Below are positions 25,258 to 34,890 of a stretch of DNA of 64,000 nucleotides, one piece after another. Source of the DNA: Moniliella sp. 'wahieum' (taxonomy: Eukaryota; Basidiomycota; Moniliellomycetes; Moniliellales; Moniliellaceae); assembly GCA_003971905.1 (NCBI GenBank), contig RSEE01000003.1, forward strand, positions 1,116,001-1,180,000, read 5' to 3'. The notes under the pieces are model-generated. The model was not told the DNA's origin. It did no database searches and saw only the letters and a program-made list of their open reading frames with translations. The translations under genes were made by a program, and so were the position numbers. Position 1 is the stretch's first letter; every line of letters begins with the position of its first letter.

Positions 25258-26281
25258 AGAAGTACGGCGCCGGGCGCACGTCGATGCGTTGGCCGGCGGG
25301 GCGGCGGAGCGGGGGCGATGGGGGTGGTGGGGGGGAGCAGAGGAGGCGGCCAGGGCAGCTGGTTATCGAGTGACTAGGGACTAGTGACTAGCTAGCTAGT
25401 GATACCGAACGCGCTCAGGCTGAGTGGCTGAGCCAGCCGGATTGAAATGTTTGTTTATCCTCCGGCCGGACCCTTACCCGCTTTCGCCGTGTCAGCCTCT
25501 TGGCTGCTCTGGCTGGCGTCGCGTTAGTATAGTGGACAGTACCACGGCCGTCAGCAGCACCGCCGCCCCTGCGCTCGGTATCAGGTCGCTGTCGTGGGGG
25601 GCTTCGGCTGCCCCTCGGCACCGTCTTCTCTAGCTCGCTATCGCTCGTTTTCCGCCATCAATCATGTGGTGCGTGCATTGAATGGCGGCGATCATATTAC
25701 ACACACCGTTGCAAACAACCCTCTCTCGTCGAAGGCACTGCGGCGCAACAGAAGAGAGGTATAATATCTCTCTCGCTCTCGAATGTGCACACAGGGATTA
25801 TACGTTCTGGTCCCCACGCCATCGCGCCCGGCTTCCAGCGCTTCCATGGCACTCAAGCAAGGTTCAACGTCTAACGTATCCAAGGGACAACAATGGCCTA
25901 TCGTGGGGCTCTTTCTGCGAGAAAAGGCCACACTGGCACAGTTGTGGAGAAAAGGGGGCGGGGGGACTGAGGAGCGTGCGTATTCTTTCAGTATACTAGT
26001 AGCTATAGCCCCGTGACACTCAAATATCAATCCTGCACCGAGCTTCACATGCCCCCCCCTTACCCACCACCCGTTTCGGGTCACGAATGATCCTTGCCAC
26101 CGACCTTGAAAATGGGACAAGCTGGTAGTTAGCCTTCAGTCGCTGGTATACGCACTGACAGCATGGATCTCTATTCCATACGCAAAAAGGATCGACCGTG
26201 CACTTTTACATCAACCTGCCCCGTGCCACGTTCAACGCCACCCGCTGCCAGCAAGCATCGGTGATATTATTTCGTCTTTTT
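25258..26281. other. Promoter-side spacer of the Zn2Cys6 gene
   Basis: About 1 kb without a supported gene. Contains a GTGACTA/GCTAGCTAG tandem at 25369-25402, a tRNA-like fragment at 25517-25560 (separate entry) and an AT-richer stretch at 25680-25790. Confidence 0.5.
25517..25560 (+). other. tRNA-like 5' fragment (tRNA-Asp-like A box)
   Basis: GCGTTAGTATAGTGGACAGTAC resembles the D-arm and A box of tRNA-Asp/Glu, and the following CGGCCGTCAGC could correspond to an anticodon arm with GTC. No T-arm with TTCGA follows, so this is at best a 5' fragment; chance similarity is possible. Confidence 0.25.
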
Positions 26282-26380
26282 CCAGCGTGGAACGGTGGAC
26301 CGGGGGAACGGTGGCTAAGGTGGCGACCAAGTGCCAAGCTGGGGGGAAGCCCCAGCTGACCGGGCCGTAGGCCCGGTGGT
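26282..26380 (+). repeat. Dispersed element, copy B
   Basis: Shares both ends with the element at 20933-21068 (CAGCGTGGAACGGTGGACCG at the left; CTGACCGGGCCGTAGGCC and GGTGG at the right) but is 37 bp shorter, having one round of the inner GGTGGCTA(A/C)GGTGGCGA unit. Both copies are preceded by an AT-richer stretch and followed by an AT-rich tail containing TAATT. Confidence 0.7.
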
Positions 26381-26552
26381 CTCCTCGTATAGGTAATTAA
26401 AACGTCGGTACCACACAACAGTTCTTCGCCGGCAGTCAAGGTTCAGCGTGGTGGATGCCTGCTTTGGATTGGCATCAATAAGATATGAATACGTTGAGTA
26501 CTCAGACTGAGGATTCATATACATGTACAGGAGAAGGACTTTGTTTTGCTTT

Positions 26553-26671
26553 TTGCTTTGCTTTGCTTTGCTTTGCTTTGCTTTGCTTTGCTTTGCTTTG
26601 CTTTGCTTTGCTTTGCTTTGCTTTGCTTTGCTTTGCTTGCTTTGCTTTGCTTTGCTTTGCTTTGCTTTGCT
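26553..26671 (+). repeat. (CTTTG)n pentanucleotide microsatellite
   Basis: About 23 units of CTTTG over 118 bp, with one interruption near 26637. It creates artificial long open frames on both strands (Ala/Leu/Cys/Phe on +, Lys/Gln/Ser/Ala on -), which are not genes. Confidence 0.95.
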
Positions 26672-26954
26672 CCAAGTACTAGAGAGAAAAAAGAGAAGAG
26701 AAAAGCGTATAATTCGGATAGGTACACCACAAAGTATAATAGCGTGAAAGAAAGAAATATTGTACACAACAAAGGGAGAGGGAGAGGGCGGGGGCAGGGT
26801 TCTTCGTTTCTCCTCGAAACTTGATGGAGGACGGAGAGAACCGATACTGCGTAACTGCGTAATGCATATAACAATGCTGAACGACGGGGGTACGACGGAC
26901 ACAATGGGTACGATGGGGAGGATGGGTAGGGGCTCGGAAGGGAAAGAAAATGGA
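26672..26954. other. Short spacer downstream of the RING gene
   Basis: A/G-rich sequence without a recognised gene; expected to hold the 3' UTR of the RING E3 gene on the minus strand. Confidence 0.4.
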
Positions 26955-28884
26955 TCATCTCGTTGCCGGAGCGAGAGATAAGAGAGCGCCGAGCGGAGTG
27001 CGGCATACAGGGCAGGTATACTTGGTGCGCATCCTGCGTCCCGCTTGAGCTTCCGCCTGGCGCGCAGCGGCCGTCGACGCACGCAAGGCAATCGCACACG
27101 CACGACAGAGACTGTGCGTACACGGTAAGAGAAGTGTGGTGGGACGTTCCCAGAGACAGATCAGGCATTCACCCTCGGAAGGTGGGTGGGTACTGGGAGC
27201 AAGTACCATGGGCGCAGAAAAGCGGCCAGTCGTACCCCCTTCCTCTTCATCTTCCTCCTCCTCTTGGAACGCCGGAGACGTAGCAGCGGACGCTTGCACA
27301 GTCGCTGCGGGCGGTAAGGTGCTCAGTCCATACAGCTCCTTGAGTTGGAACCGATGGTCGTGCACCTCCACCTCCTGTTTCTCCACCCACAGCGACCAGA
27401 GTCGCTGGCCACCTCGAGCTTCGACCGAGTGCAGGCGCAGGTAAGTCGTTTGTAAGTTGACTGGTCGGAGGGGGTGCCCTGTTCATCGTGTTAGCCGCGC
27501 CCGTCCTATCCAAGTAAAAAGGGTGGAGATGGGGGAGGGAGGGAGGGGCGTACTGTACATACTGTCTTCACCCAGCGCTTCGACCACAATCACCATCTTG
27601 AGAGTTTCCCTGGTGGCTTTTTCGTACTTGGCTCGCTCTGCAGGGAGCAAGGAAGGTTCATCTCCCTTCCGCAGCGACGGTCCCATGGAGTGGACATTGG
27701 ATTCTTGCAAAGGGAGGACCGGTTCAAATTCAAGTGGGGTGGGAGAGTGGTGGCCTGGAAGCTTCTGGTCCTCCTCCTCCTCAGCCTTGGCCATGGGATC
27801 CGTCTTGCTTTCCTTGGTGGTTAGAGGGGTCGCAGGTGGGGCATACAGATCCAAGTGAAGTGCAAGGGGGAGAAGAACACGACGTTCAAACCCTCGAGAC
27901 ACACGATCGGAAAATACAGGGTACCCCAATACATGTTCCGCTGGCTTCCCCAGCTGGGCAAACCAACCTCGATCGGTAGGGGATGATACGGGAGACCAAG
28001 TGCCGTGCTTACGCGAAGCACGGACAAACACATTGATGCTCGCCCACGGAGCGGCCGAGTCGATGTCCAAAGCAAGGAAATGGGTAGGTGGCGGACCATG
28101 GTAACCCAATTGATCCTCCATCGTCGTCTGGCTAGCGGGACGGAGCAAAAGACTGTTCCGTTTGAGATTGACATAGGACTGCAACGATGTGACCAACATC
28201 GGCTCTCCCATGCCGTCCGGCTCAGCCTCCTTCCCCTTCCGACTTTTCTTCTCGTTCCCGTCGGACAACGCGGGGCGCCATCGCCTGCGATCGGTCCATC
28301 CAGGACAACAGCGTATCGTACCGGACACCCCGTAAGTCTTCAGAAGGCAATGGGGGCGACGTCTCTTGCAGCGTAGCGTCTCCAAAGCCCAATCCGCTGA
28401 TTGCTGTGAATCGAGGGACACTGTCCTGGTCTGTAGGCGCGCTGGGGCCAAACCAGCCCCAAAGGCCGACACCAACGGGCCAAAGAGCGCAGCTCGGTCA
28501 TCCTGCTCTTTTTTGATCCGACGCCTGTGCCGCGCAGCTTGACGTGCTTGGCGTGCAAGGTCATCGGGTGGAACGGGACCCGGCGACGAAGGGACTGGGA
28601 AGGCGCCCCGATTGGGCCCTAGTCGCTGTAGGCGACCCGGCTCGCGGACAAGCGACCCCATCGCTTCGTCCGGCTCGAGCGGCAGCGTAGCAACCGAGGA
28701 AAAGCAAGCGACCGCACGCCTCGCTCAAGGGCTCGGCGTTCTTGTACCTCCCTGGCATGGGGAGGAAGAGCGGGACTGGCGCGGAAGCGTCGCCAGTGGC
28801 CGCTTGAGCCTCCACGTCGCCGGCGGCTCTCATCTCCATCTCAGCTTGTTGAGAGGGGGGCTGACGACGGAAAAGGGAGAACAT
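26955..28884 (-). CDS. Mahogunin/LOG2-type RING-finger E3 ubiquitin ligase
   Basis: Probable cytosolic E3 ligase of the MGRN1/LOG2 family. Exon 1 28884-27563, intron 27461-27562 (GTATGT...CAG), exon 2 27460-26955; about 608 aa. The N-terminal part is low-complexity with breaks near 28690 and between 28200 and 28340. The family's substrate-binding 'DAR2-like' region is seen in VTSLQSYVNLKRNSLLL, THFLALDIDSAAPWASINVF, FSDRVSRGFERRVLLPLAL, TRETLKMVIVVEALGED and, across the intron, TYLRLHSVEARGGQRLWSLW plus HDHRFQLKELYGL. A C3HC4 RING closes the protein: CLICLWERPTTLLLPCTHSL, CRACA, YTCPVCRTPLGALL. The RING contains an extra 14-residue insert of Ala/Gln/Arg before the last Cys pair. Family identification rests on domain order and motif spacing. 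Confidence 0.8.
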
Positions 28885-29159
28885 CAGGGCGGGTTTGTCC
28901 AGGGGGGGGGTATATGGGGGGGGTCAGGAATGCGGTGGTGTTGGGCAATGCGATGGTAATGGGCGACCTGGGCTGCAGTTGGTCCTCGGTGAGAGAAGGC
29001 CGGTGGCGGCGAATGTGATTTTGGATTGCATCAGGTTCTGGTGGTTATCGATTATCACCTGCTAATGCGCTGATAAAGTCATCGATAAAGCGATGAGCGT
29101 TGGCCGATGAGCGATCGCGGTGATCGATGATCGGGCGAGCGATCGCGTATGGCATGCTA
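28885..29159. other. Upstream region of the RING gene
   Basis: No gene seen. Poly-G runs near 28895-28925 and several ATCGAT/CGATGA motifs at 29040-29150. Confidence 0.4.
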
Positions 29160-29396
29160 TCAAGTCCTCTCAGCCTCTGCTGGGATGGTCGACAGCCGAT
29201 AGGAGCGCCGCCAGGAAATCTGCCCTCGTCCGCCCGCCTCTGTCCTGGTGCCTGCCCTGGTCTGGCGATCGAGTAAGCCTCGGGTGCACGTGCCAGGCCT
29301 GCCAGACCTCAGGCTGGCATATTGATGTGACCAGATGCCGATGCCAAGCGAAACGGCAAGGAAGAGCGCTGTAGTACAGTAGGTCAAGTAGGCCAT
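29160..29396 (-). CDS. Possible small membrane protein, 78 aa
   Basis: An open frame starting MAYLTYCTTALFLAVSLGIG with one predicted membrane helix near the N-terminus, preceded by a CT-rich stretch (29405-29460 read on the minus strand) like the leader of other genes here. I recognise no family and the C-terminal half is Arg/Gly-rich. It could be a chance frame; the CT-rich leader is the main reason to list it. Confidence 0.25.
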   Translation of the reverse strand: MAYLTYCTTALFLAVSLGIGIWSHQYASLRSGRPGTCTRGLLDRQTRAGTRTEAGGRGQISWRRSYRLSTIPAEAERT

Positions 29397-29728
29397 ACTA
29401 GGGATTGATTGCTGGTGAGCGATAGAAGAGAGCAGCAGAGAGGGAGGAGGGAGTGGAAGAGAGGAAGACCAAGCTACGATTGCCGAAACTTCGGGGAGGA
29501 GACACGTCGGACTGCAAAACTTTCGCCCGCGGAGGGAACCGTAGCGGAGCGGGCGGATTAGGGTGGAAGTGGTTGGGAGCGCCAGAGTCCGGCTATGCTC
29601 TTGGCACACTGCAGTAGTGTTCCAACAATATGCCCGCAAGCATATCCAGGGCTATCCAACAAGTCACAAGTCTACGACGACTGGGAAAAGAGAGTAGGAA
29701 AAGATGCAGATGGAATATAAGTGCCTCC

Positions 29729-31773
29729 CTACCATGGCATCTCCTCCAGCGCCTCCTCGGCGGCCAAGGAAGCGAGACACGTCTCCGTCTCTTCCGGCGC
29801 AGGCGTAGGCGTTGGCGTGTGGCGATGGACATGAACGGCGCCCGAGGCGAGCGCGGCAGTGCGCGATTTGGACGACTTGGATTCGTGCAGGGCACGTTCC
29901 AACAGGTCGGGATCAAATGCACGAAGTCGCTCACAAAAGCGATCAAAGATTGTGGGTGCACTCCACGTCTCATTTCCTTCCGCCTCAGTGTCTGGATCCA
30001 CACCATCATGGTCCTCGCACCCTTTGAACCCCGAAAGTTGGTCCCAGCGGGTAGCCATGAACCGTAGCACCGAAGCCAGCACCGGCCCGGCCGAGACAAA
30101 GTTCTGCGTTAGCGCCACACACTCTTCCAGATTGATCACGATGTGCCACCAGCCATGGGGACGTAGACCGTTTCCCCTCGCCCGCAAACGGCCTCTAACA
30201 GCGTGCCATCGCCGCCCATGCTACGCGGGCCATGGAGACGTTTGGTCTCGTCGTAAAACCCATGTACCCACTCAGCAATGGACAAGGGTGCAGTCACCTC
30301 CGCCTCGTCTTCCGTCACGTACACTCCGGGGGAGGGCGGTCGGGCGGGAGCATCAACCACAGCTTGCTCCCGTCCAAGATGGTGTTCCAAGCGGAGGTCA
30401 TGTTGGGATCCTTATGCCATCCGCTCCCACTCCTACGCGGACCAGCAATGATCCAGCGAAAGTCGGGACGGTACCCGCCCAAGAGGCGGAACAAGTCCGC
30501 CTTGGTTTCCCTCCGCGCTAGGTCCTCTCCCACCGCCGAAAGGGGAGGGGGCAATACGCCAGCAGGCACCGAGCCGAGGTACGCCGGCACACGCCAGTCG
30601 CGCTGGGCCTTAGGGTGGGTGGCAAATGTGCGTCAAAGAGGTACATGGGCGATTCGTCCGCCACGTTAAGGGATCCCACCAGGCAGCACCTTGCTCTGGC
30701 AGCTCTGCGTCGTCGGTATAGACCCGATCAAAGGCGCCTGAGGAACGAGCATAGTCACGGTACACGGGCAGAGTGCACGAGAAACTCTCAGCTGCAAAAA
30801 GTGGCTGATGGCCCTCCGAGTCGGTACCAAACTCATCCGCCAGGCGATCCAAGGTCCACGTCATACACTCGTATTCTCCGTTGGGCCCAGCGCCAGTCGG
30901 ATCCTGTACCCCCGACGTGTCAATGATGGCTGGTGTGTTGGTGAGACAGTAGGAAGTGAAAAACTCCTCGGCTGTCAACGCGGTTGCAGCGAGTACCCCC
31001 TCGCCCCGCACGCCGGGGCGATCCCTGCCGCGCGCATGGATATGCGATGGATGGGCGTATGAGCAAGCCGGCGCTGCAGGAGCTTGCTGCGGCACGCCCG
31101 GGCAGGCTGGCCATCGGTGTACTGAGACACATACGGAAACCATTGTGCGAAGGAGAGGGTGGAGAGGTTGAAAGGCTCGTACAATTGGTCCGAGTAGTAA
31201 TGCCAGCTGGGAAGGTCTTGCGACAGCTGCAGTGCGGCCTGCCGCGGCCGAAGAAGAAATCGGTCCACCGCCTCAGGCTCGTTGGCAAGCACAAACTGGC
31301 CCACATAGGATGCACGCCAGCTTCCCAGCCAGGCGCGGAGGAGCGAACGGCTAGGACCATCCAGGGGATTGGTGTGCTGTCCTGGCGTAATGGCAGCAGC
31401 CCACGTGAAGAGTTCCTTCCACATACGCGGTTGAGCAAGGAGCACCGCACCCACCCGGCTCACCTGTGCCAGGCGAGCAAGGCACACCGCCGCCCCGGTC
31501 GCTGGGTCAGAAGGATGGAAGCTTGCCGGCAAACTGGGCGATACGCGGCAGGAGTTCCACCAAGGCCTCGTCGGTGAGCCGGCTCAATGCGCCCAAGCCG
31601 GCAGCCCGACGCTGGGTGGTCTGCGAGGCGGCGGCAGACCCAAGGCATTGCCGAGCGGGCGGATGCGAAGCGGATGCGGGCGGCGAGCGGGGGCAGGGGG
31701 GCTGGGTGCGCGCGCGTTTGGACGGCGGGCCCGGCTGGAGACTGGGCTCAGTGTCAGCGGTGGATATAGGCAT
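29729..31773 (-). CDS. F-box-like / JmjC-domain protein related to JMJD6 (frameshifted)
   Basis: Putative Fe(II)/2-oxoglutarate oxygenase. About 680 aa. N-terminus Ser/Pro-rich with a possible nuclear signal (PPSKRARTQ), then an F-box-like segment (LGALSRLTDEALVELLPRIA ... LARLAQVSRVGAVLL). The JmjC part follows the JMJD6 order: EEFFTSYCLTNTPAIIDTSG, YMTWTLDRL-type segment, ESPMYLFDAHFATHPKAQRD, WRVPAYLG, RPDFRWIIAGPRRSGSGWHK, DPNMTSAWNTILDGSKLWLM, ETVYVP, then GWWHIVINLEECVALTQNFV. The metal ligands H-x-D are in GWHKDP and the second His in GWWHIV. The substrate (histone arginine, lysine of splicing factors, or other) cannot be told. Frame breaks near 31515, 31000, 30640, 30350 and 30160. 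The C-terminal tail (ERALHESKSSKS ... AAEEALEEMPW) is not conserved. Confidence 0.82.
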
Positions 31774-32398
31774 GGAAGACGGACAGGGCTGAGAAGACGG
31801 GAGAGAAGAGTGTGGTGGGCGAGACTATGTATGTGCGGCGTGTGTCGACTGCGTCGACAGCATGCCCAGGCGCCTGGCCAGCCCAGCCGAATTTTTTTGT
31901 TCGCCCGGGATGGCCTGATTAAATGGGCGGGGCGATCGGTGCATCGCACGCATCAGCCATTGGGCTGGTCACGGGTGGGCGTGGGTGTGGCCTGCTGCGC
32001 GGAGACGGTGTTGTTGAACGTTCAACCGGCCGTGTGGGTGCACGTACTCGTACTCCGCCCGAGTACCCAACGGAGTCTCAGACCGACGTGTTGACAGGAG
32101 ACAGGGGGCGAGGGCGGCGAGAGTGGCGCCGTGCGGCTCAGGAGGCCACGCGCTGTTGCCGCCAGCTGCCACGCAGTTAAAGTACGGCGGTGCGCGCTGC
32201 TGCGCGGCAGATGCTGCCCCAGTGCGGCGCCAGTGCTGAACCCCTGCCCACGGTGTCCTGTCTTTATAGCCGCTACCAACGGGGGTTATTTATCTGCCCC
32301 ACCTACACCACCCCGCGCCCCTCACCTCCACCTCCGCCTCTGCCCCCGCCCTTGGCCTGCTACACCACCCTCTCTCCGTCCAAAGCACATCCGTCGGC
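31774..32398. other. Divergent promoter region between JmjC gene and Ser/Pro-rich gene
   Basis: About 620 bp with GAACGTTC palindrome at about 32014-32022 and a TTTATAG element near 32263 that could serve as TATA box for the gene at 32399. No gene recognised. Confidence 0.4.
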
Positions 32399-33240
32399 AT
32401 GCCTCCTGTTGTGCTGATCCCTACGGCGCGGCCCCCCCCACCCCCTGTCTGCATCCATTCCCCCACCGCCGCCCGACTCTCGCCCAAGTCATTGGCGTCC
32501 CGCAGGTCCCCGAGCGTTATGACGGTACCAACACACATTCTCCACTCGCCTCGCCCTTGCGTCTTGCGGCACCCTTTGCTCAGCCCCGCACATGCATCAC
32601 CTGCCGCTGCCGCTGCGTCGGCCGTGACACCCAACAGCGCATCCCCCTGTCCCTCTCCACGGCCAAGCTCAAGTGCTGCCTCGTCAACGCTCGCAGCCCT
32701 CTTGGGGTTCGACACCTCGTACTTGTCTTGTACGCCCACGTCCTTGTCAGGCAACATTACGACGTTCGAAGAGGGCGCCTCTCTACCGTCTCTTGTGTCG
32801 CCCCCTTTTGGGGGAGGGCACACCCCCATTCGGGCCGCGCCTTCGACCTGCTCGGACGAAGAAGAAGAACTGGAACGTCTGTTGAGCCAGTTTGAAGCGC
32901 AATTTATGCCCCACCTCCAGTCGCTGCCACCGCCCTTGCCTACCCTGCCTCCGCCTCCACCTCGGTCGCTCTCACTTGCCTCCCCGTCCGACTTGTTTTA
33001 CTCCCCAGTCGTGCCGCCCACACTATGAGACCGCCACCACTTTCTTCCCCTCCGGACCAACCTCTTCCCAAGCCGCCATGCGCTCACAAGGACCCACCAG
33101 CGTCCTCCCTCCCCGCCTCGAACTCGGTACCAGTAGGTCAGGACGACTACATTCATCGTTGGCGGCGTCAGTCCACCATGCCCATCTCCTCGATCCTCCC
33201 CCCAGGCCACACTGGATTGACCAAGATTGATCACGATTGA
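32399..33240 (+). CDS. Uncharacterised Ser/Pro-rich protein
   Basis: Not recognised. The open frame starts at MPPVVLIPTARPPPPPVCIH and stays open to 33028; with one missing base near 33010-33020 it continues to 33240 (about 280 aa) ending in YIHRWRRQSTMPISSILPPG. Composition is dominated by Ser, Pro and Ala, with a short acidic helix-like segment CSDEEEELERLLSQFEAQFM in the middle that is the only stretch likely to fold or bind a partner. A start codon in good position 130 bp after a TTTATAG element and the consistent codon composition support a real gene; function is unknown. Confidence 0.55.
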
Positions 33241-33961
33241 CCCCCCTCCCTTGCGCTCCATTCTCATATGTCCCCTAACCGCATTGCCCTCGGCTAGCAT
33301 ACTGTCCCCACCCCGACTAATGTAAATTCCCCGTGTACCTGGTTACGCACCCCATCCGTCGTCATGAAGAGGCAGAATGCAGCATGGTCAGAGACCAGCG
33401 TAGTCGTACGTATTCCAGTTGCCGCTGTCGAAGGAGCTGAAGCGACAGGCGGGGAAGAATGTGTCTCCCCTCTTGGACCGTCGAGGCTTTTTGTTTGTTG
33501 ACACAGAACGACGAGTATCTACACTTGATACACGCACATTTCATAGTAGTTTTTCTGGATTGATTCGGATGAGAACACGTGTTCTCTTTCATAGGTACAG
33601 TGCGGTCGACGTTTTGCTGTCTATCAACTTATGCCGTGATGCTATAGGGGGGGGCCTTGGTCGTTGCCCCTGAGAGAGACGCTTGTTTTACTGTAGTGGT
33701 ACACGGAAGCAGACCAACACGCTTCGTCAGCTGCTTCGCTGTATACAGTGAGAGAAGGGCGAGAGCAGGAGGAGATGTGCTGTATGCAGAGTTTGAAGCT
33801 CTCTCTCTGGATAGAAGCGTGGCGGATTCCTTGCGGCGAGAACCCATAGGAAAAAACACGGTCAAAGTAAAGCAGTTTCTAGCTCCGTAATGCGGCGGGT
33901 GGCATTACGGGTAGTGTCGCCGCTACGAGACCCAGACAGGTGGGGCAGGGGCACCGGGGCC
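33241..33961. other. Repeat-bearing spacer, first unit of the HMG-region duplication
   Basis: No intact gene. Holds two blocks found again downstream: a 44-bp block at 33471-33514 (again at 34832-34875) and a block of about 185 bp at 33665-33850 (again at 35603-35786). Confidence 0.6.
33665..33850. repeat. Duplicated ~185-bp block, copy 1
   Basis: Matches 35603-35786 over its whole length in the same orientation, e.g. TACTGTAGTGGTAC, the segment CTTCGTCAGCTGCTTCGCTG, GAGATGTGCTGT and CGGATTCCTTGCGG. The copies differ by substitutions and small indels. Confidence 0.85.
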
Positions 33962-34372
33962 GTTGCCCCCTCTGGAGGGAGAGCGGCGGGCGACAGCGGC
34001 GGGCAGCGGCGCTGCAGACGAGATGCAGGCCGGGGACAGGCTTGCCGGGGGATGGCTCTTCGCCTCCATCTCCGCTGTGGCAGCCGAAGGTGCGCTGCTG
34101 CCTGCTGCTGTCGCCCACCGCCTCCTTGCGCTCCTGCCCTCCGCCCGGCCACCACACCAGAGGACACGTCCCCTGCCTCGTACGTCTGCCCCCCCTCGTA
34201 CGTCTGCCCCCCCTCGTGCGTCTGCCCCCCTCGTGCGTCTGCCCCCCCTCGTGCGTATCTCCCCTGTCCCCCGCCCGCGCTCGTCGCCACCACCACCCCC
34301 TCCCATCCGCATCCCCCCCTCTGACCCCATCATGCCCCTAGACGTCCCCGCACCCCCCCTCCCGTTCCCACC
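33962..34372 (+). repeat. Duplicated upstream region of the HMG-box gene, copy 1
   Basis: Aligns with 36494-36848, the leader of the intact HMG gene: shared GAGATGCAGGCCGGGG, GTCGCCCACCGCCTCC, GCCACCACACCAGAGGACAC, GTGCGTATCTCCCCTG and CCCATCATGCCCC. Copy 1 carries extra tandem CTCGT(A/G)CGTCTGCCCCC units at 34180-34260. Confidence 0.85.
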
Positions 34373-34593
34373 ATGGACGACGGCTCGCACAGTTGCCCGT
34401 GTTGCAACTACGACCCCCAGCAGGGCTATTACAGCTATGACAACATGCACCCTGGCTACTACAGCTATGACAACATGCCCCCTTTCTGCCAACAGCACAT
34501 GTACTGCCAGCACATGTACTACCACCAACAACAGATGTACAACAACAGCTTGATGGCCGCTGGCGGCGGCGCCAACCAGGCCGCGCCCCACCC
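34373..34593 (+). pseudogene. Truncated copy 1 of the HMG gene N-terminus
   Basis: Starts MDDGSHSCPCCNYDPQQGYY and repeats a Tyr/Met/Gln/Asn-rich segment (YSYDNM twice, HMYYHQQQMYNN). It corresponds to residues from the MDDG methionine of the intact gene at 36849, but breaks off after GGGANQAAPHPPP, where a second copy begins. No HMG box follows. It may still be transcribed, as its upstream region is also duplicated. Confidence 0.7.
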
Positions 34594-34603
34594 CCCCCCA
34601 ACA

Positions 34604-34890
34604 CCATGGACGACGGCTCGCGGAGTTACCGGTCCAAACTACGACCCCAGCAGGGCTACGGCTATGACAACATGCCCCGTGATCACTACAGCCATGACAA
34701 CATGCGCCATGGCGGCCAGCACATGTACGTCCATCAGCAGATTTACAACAACATCAACATTGTCACCCCCTCCACAATGGCCGCTGGTGGGGGTTCCGTA
34801 GCGTCGTCCGCCGCTTCCTCGGACCCTAACCGTCTTGGACCGTCGGGGCTCGATTCGTTGCCACAGAACGACGGGGGAACAAAAAAATGA
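34604..34890 (+). pseudogene. Truncated copy 2 of the HMG gene N-terminus
   Basis: Begins MDDGSRSYRSKLRPQQGYGY and runs through HMYVHQQIYNNINIVTPSTM and GSVASSAASSDP, matching the intact gene up to the same residues (GSVASSAAPSDP), then leaves homology at about 34830 and ends LDSLPQNDGGTKK. It lacks the polyalanine run and both HMG boxes. In frame it could give a 94-aa protein; with copy 1 it could give a longer one if one base were restored. Confidence 0.7.

Noticed and set aside
26315-27103. 262-aa minus-strand frame with Lys/Gln/Ser/Ala repeats
   Set aside because: It is produced by translating the (CTTTG)n microsatellite and overlaps the real RING gene end.
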